Source: JAVVHH01 sp964235765
GTDB taxonomy: Bacteria; Pseudomonadota; Alphaproteobacteria; Acetobacterales; Acetobacteraceae
DNA: 17,546 nt
NCBI GenBank assembly: GCA_964235765.1
Contig: CAXSDH010000081.1
Span: 1-17,546 of the forward strand
Direction of reading: 5' to 3'
The position numbers were made by a program, and so were the translations under genes. Below, piece after piece: positions 16,029 to 17,546 of this stretch. How positions within the stretch are numbered: the first letter of the stretch is position 1; every line of letters begins with the position of its first letter. The notes under the pieces are model-generated. The model was not told the origin of the DNA and did not search any database. It saw nothing but the letters and a program-made list of their open reading frames with translations.

Positions 16029-17546
16029 AGCTCGAACACGCCTACGCCGCGCTGCGGTTCGAGCCCGCCGTGCCCTGGTGGGCGCTCGCCGTGCTGGCCG
16101 CCGTCTGCGGCCTGGCGCTGCTGCCGGCGCTGCTGCGCCGCGCACGGGGCGCGCTGTGGCGGGGGCTCGCCTTCGCGGTGCTGCTCGCCTGGCTCGCCGG
16201 GCCGCGGCTGGTGCGGGAGACGCGGGACACCCTGCCGGACATCGGGCTGCTGGTGGTCGACCAGAGCGCCTCGATGGCGGTGGGCGACCGTGCCGCGCTG
16301 CGGGACGCCGCCCAAGCGGCGCTCATGGCGCAAGCGGCCGGGATGCCGGACCTCGAGATGCGCACGGTGCTGGCGCCGGAGGCGGGGCACGACGGCACCG
16401 GGCTGTTCGCCGCCGTGAACCGCGCCCTGGCCGACATTCCCCGCGCCCGCCTGTCCGGCATCGTGGCGCTTACCGACGGGCAGGTGCACGACGTGCCTTC
16501 CGGCGCGCTGCCCGCGCCCTTGCACGTCCTGCTCCCCGCCCGCGGCGAGCAGACCGACCGGCGGCTGCGCATCATCGAGGCGCCGTCGTTCGGGCTGGTC
16601 GGCCGCAGCGTGACGGTGCGGATGGTGGTGGAGGACCTGGGCGTGCCACGCGCCGCGACCATGACACGCCTGCTGATCCGCCGCGACGGCGAGCCGCCGA
16701 AGGTGCGCAGCGTCATGGTGGGGCAGGAGACGGCGATCGACCTGCCGGTTACCCGGGCCGGGCCGATCGTGGTCGAGATGCAGGTGGACGCCCTGTCCGG
16801 CGAGATCTCCGACCTGAACAACCGCGCCGTCATCGAGGTGAACGGCGTGCGGGACCGCCTGCGGGTGCTGCTGGTCTCGGGCGAGCCGCATGCCGGCGAG
16901 CGCACCTGGCGCCGGCTGCTGAAAGCCGACCCGGCGGTGGACCTCGTCCACTTCACCATCCTGCGCCCACCCGAGCGCGACGACCTGACGCCGACCAACG
17001 AGCTGTCCCTGATCGCCTTTCCGGTGCGGGAGCTGTTCCAGGTCAAGATCCGCGATTTCGACCTCATCATCCTGGACCGCTTCCAGAACCGCAACAACCT
17101 GCTGCCGCCGCTCTACCTGCGGAACATCGCCGATTACGTGCGGGGCGGCGGCGGCCTGCTGCTGAGCGCGGGGCCGGAGTTCACCGGCCCCGGCAGCCTG
17201 TCCGCCACCGCGCTGGGCGGCGTGTTGCCGGCGCGCGCGGGGTCGGGGCCGGGCGCGGTCGTGGATGGGCCGTTCCGTCCGCTGGTGACGGCGCTCGGCA
17301 TGCGCCACCCCGTCACCGAGGCGCTGCCGGGCTGGCGCGCGGGGGGGGAGCCCGGCTGGGGCTCGTGGTATCGCCGGGTCGAACCCGGGTCCGTGGGCGG
17401 GCAGAGCCTGTTGAGCGCGCCGGACGGGGCGCCGCTGCTGTTGCTGGACCGCGTGGAACAGGGGCGGGTCGCGCTGCTGCTGTCCGACCAAATCTGGCTG
17501 TGGTCGCGCGGCCACCAGGGCGGCGGGCCGCAGGCGGAGCTGCTGC
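16025..17546 (+). CDS. Membrane-anchored VWA protein with GATase-like region (partial, runs off the window)
   Basis: The reading frame begins at ATG 16025, overlapping the previous stop by 4 bp, and is open to the window edge (507 residues visible, no stop). Two membrane helices (about 17-39 and 48-64) are followed by a VWA domain with an intact metal site: DQSAS at 79-83 and TDG at 150-152. From about residue 279 (LRVLLVSGEPHAGERTWRRL) to beyond 470 it resembles the class I glutamine-amidotransferase-like fold, with FDLIILDRF and YVRGGGGLLLSAGPEF. The only cysteine I see lies in the first membrane helix, so a catalytic amidotransferase is unlikely despite the name these proteins often receive. 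It should be the membrane VWA partner of the MoxR/DUF58 pair. Confidence 0.88.
   Translation, partial: MKLEHAYAALRFEPAVPWWALAVLAAVCGLALLPALLRRARGALWRGLAFAVLLAWLAGPRLVRETRDTLPDIGLLVVDQSASMAVGDRAALRDAAQAALMAQAAGMPDLEMRTVLAPEAGHDGTGLFAAVNRALADIPRARLSGIVALTDGQVHDVPSGALPAPLHVLLPARGEQTDRRLRIIEAPSFGLVGRSVTVRMVVEDLGVPRAATMTRLLIRRDGEPPKVRSVMVGQETAIDLPVTRAGPIVVEMQVDALSGEISDLNNRAVIEVNGVRDRLRVLLVSGEPHAGERTWRRLLKADPAVDLVHFTILRPPERDDLTPTNELSLIAFPVRELFQVKIRDFDLIILDRFQNRNNLLPPLYLRNIADYVRGGGGLLLSAGPEFTGPGSLSATALGGVLPARAGSGPGAVVDGPFRPLVTALGMRHPVTEALPGWRAGGEPGWGSWYRRVEPGSVGGQSLLSAPDGAPLLLLDRVEQGRVALLLSDQIWLWSRGHQGGGPQAELL

Noticed and set aside
13218..17515. Long minus-strand frames (457, 418 and 513 codons) opposite the DUF4159 and VWA genes
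   Set aside because: Low-complexity translations without motifs, antisense to genes with recognisable domains and coupled starts.

Overview
The window is a dense, very GC-rich stretch of a bacterial chromosome, with almost no intergenic space and many start/stop overlaps. The cytochrome bc1 genes in the order Rieske, cytochrome b, cytochrome c1, the aerobic HemF, the CoA-type Nudix, DUF1285 and CCA-transferase block, and the MoxR, DUF58 and DUF4159 cluster all point to an alphaproteobacterium. Rhodospirillales, possibly Acetobacteraceae, is my best guess; this is inferred from gene families and order and is not proven. I saw no tRNA, rRNA, CRISPR array, insertion sequence or phage gene.

Left part (52-5236, minus strand): petA-petB-petC encode the respiratory cytochrome bc1 complex. 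They are followed by mtnP (methylthioadenosine phosphorylase), a crotonase-family enzyme and an EamA-type transporter. Gaps are 11 bp or less and several genes overlap, so this looks like one transcription unit. A promoter-like element lies upstream of petA in the 156-bp region shared with the divergent hemF.

Centre (5393-6917, plus strand): hemF makes protoporphyrinogen precursors for heme, which the neighbouring bc1 complex uses. It is followed by a small exported protein with two helix-hairpin-helix units, whose start codon lies in an 18-bp tandem duplication.

Middle (6949-11368, minus strand): a tight operon of DUF1285 protein, CoA-type Nudix hydrolase, a small two-helix membrane protein (DUF6111-like), CCA tRNA nucleotidyltransferase and a half-size ABC exporter.

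Right part (11504 to the window end, plus strand): MoxR AAA+ ATPase, DUF58 protein, a cysteine-free 890-residue membrane protein with a BatA-like N-terminus and a C-terminal DUF4159 domain, and a membrane-anchored VWA protein with a GATase-like region that runs off the window. Each joins the next by a 4-bp overlap. This is the best candidate for a poorly understood system: an ATPase paired with one soluble and two membrane VWA-type proteins, probably acting on an envelope target. The arrangement is known from many alphaproteobacteria, so the novelty is in its function and not in its existence.
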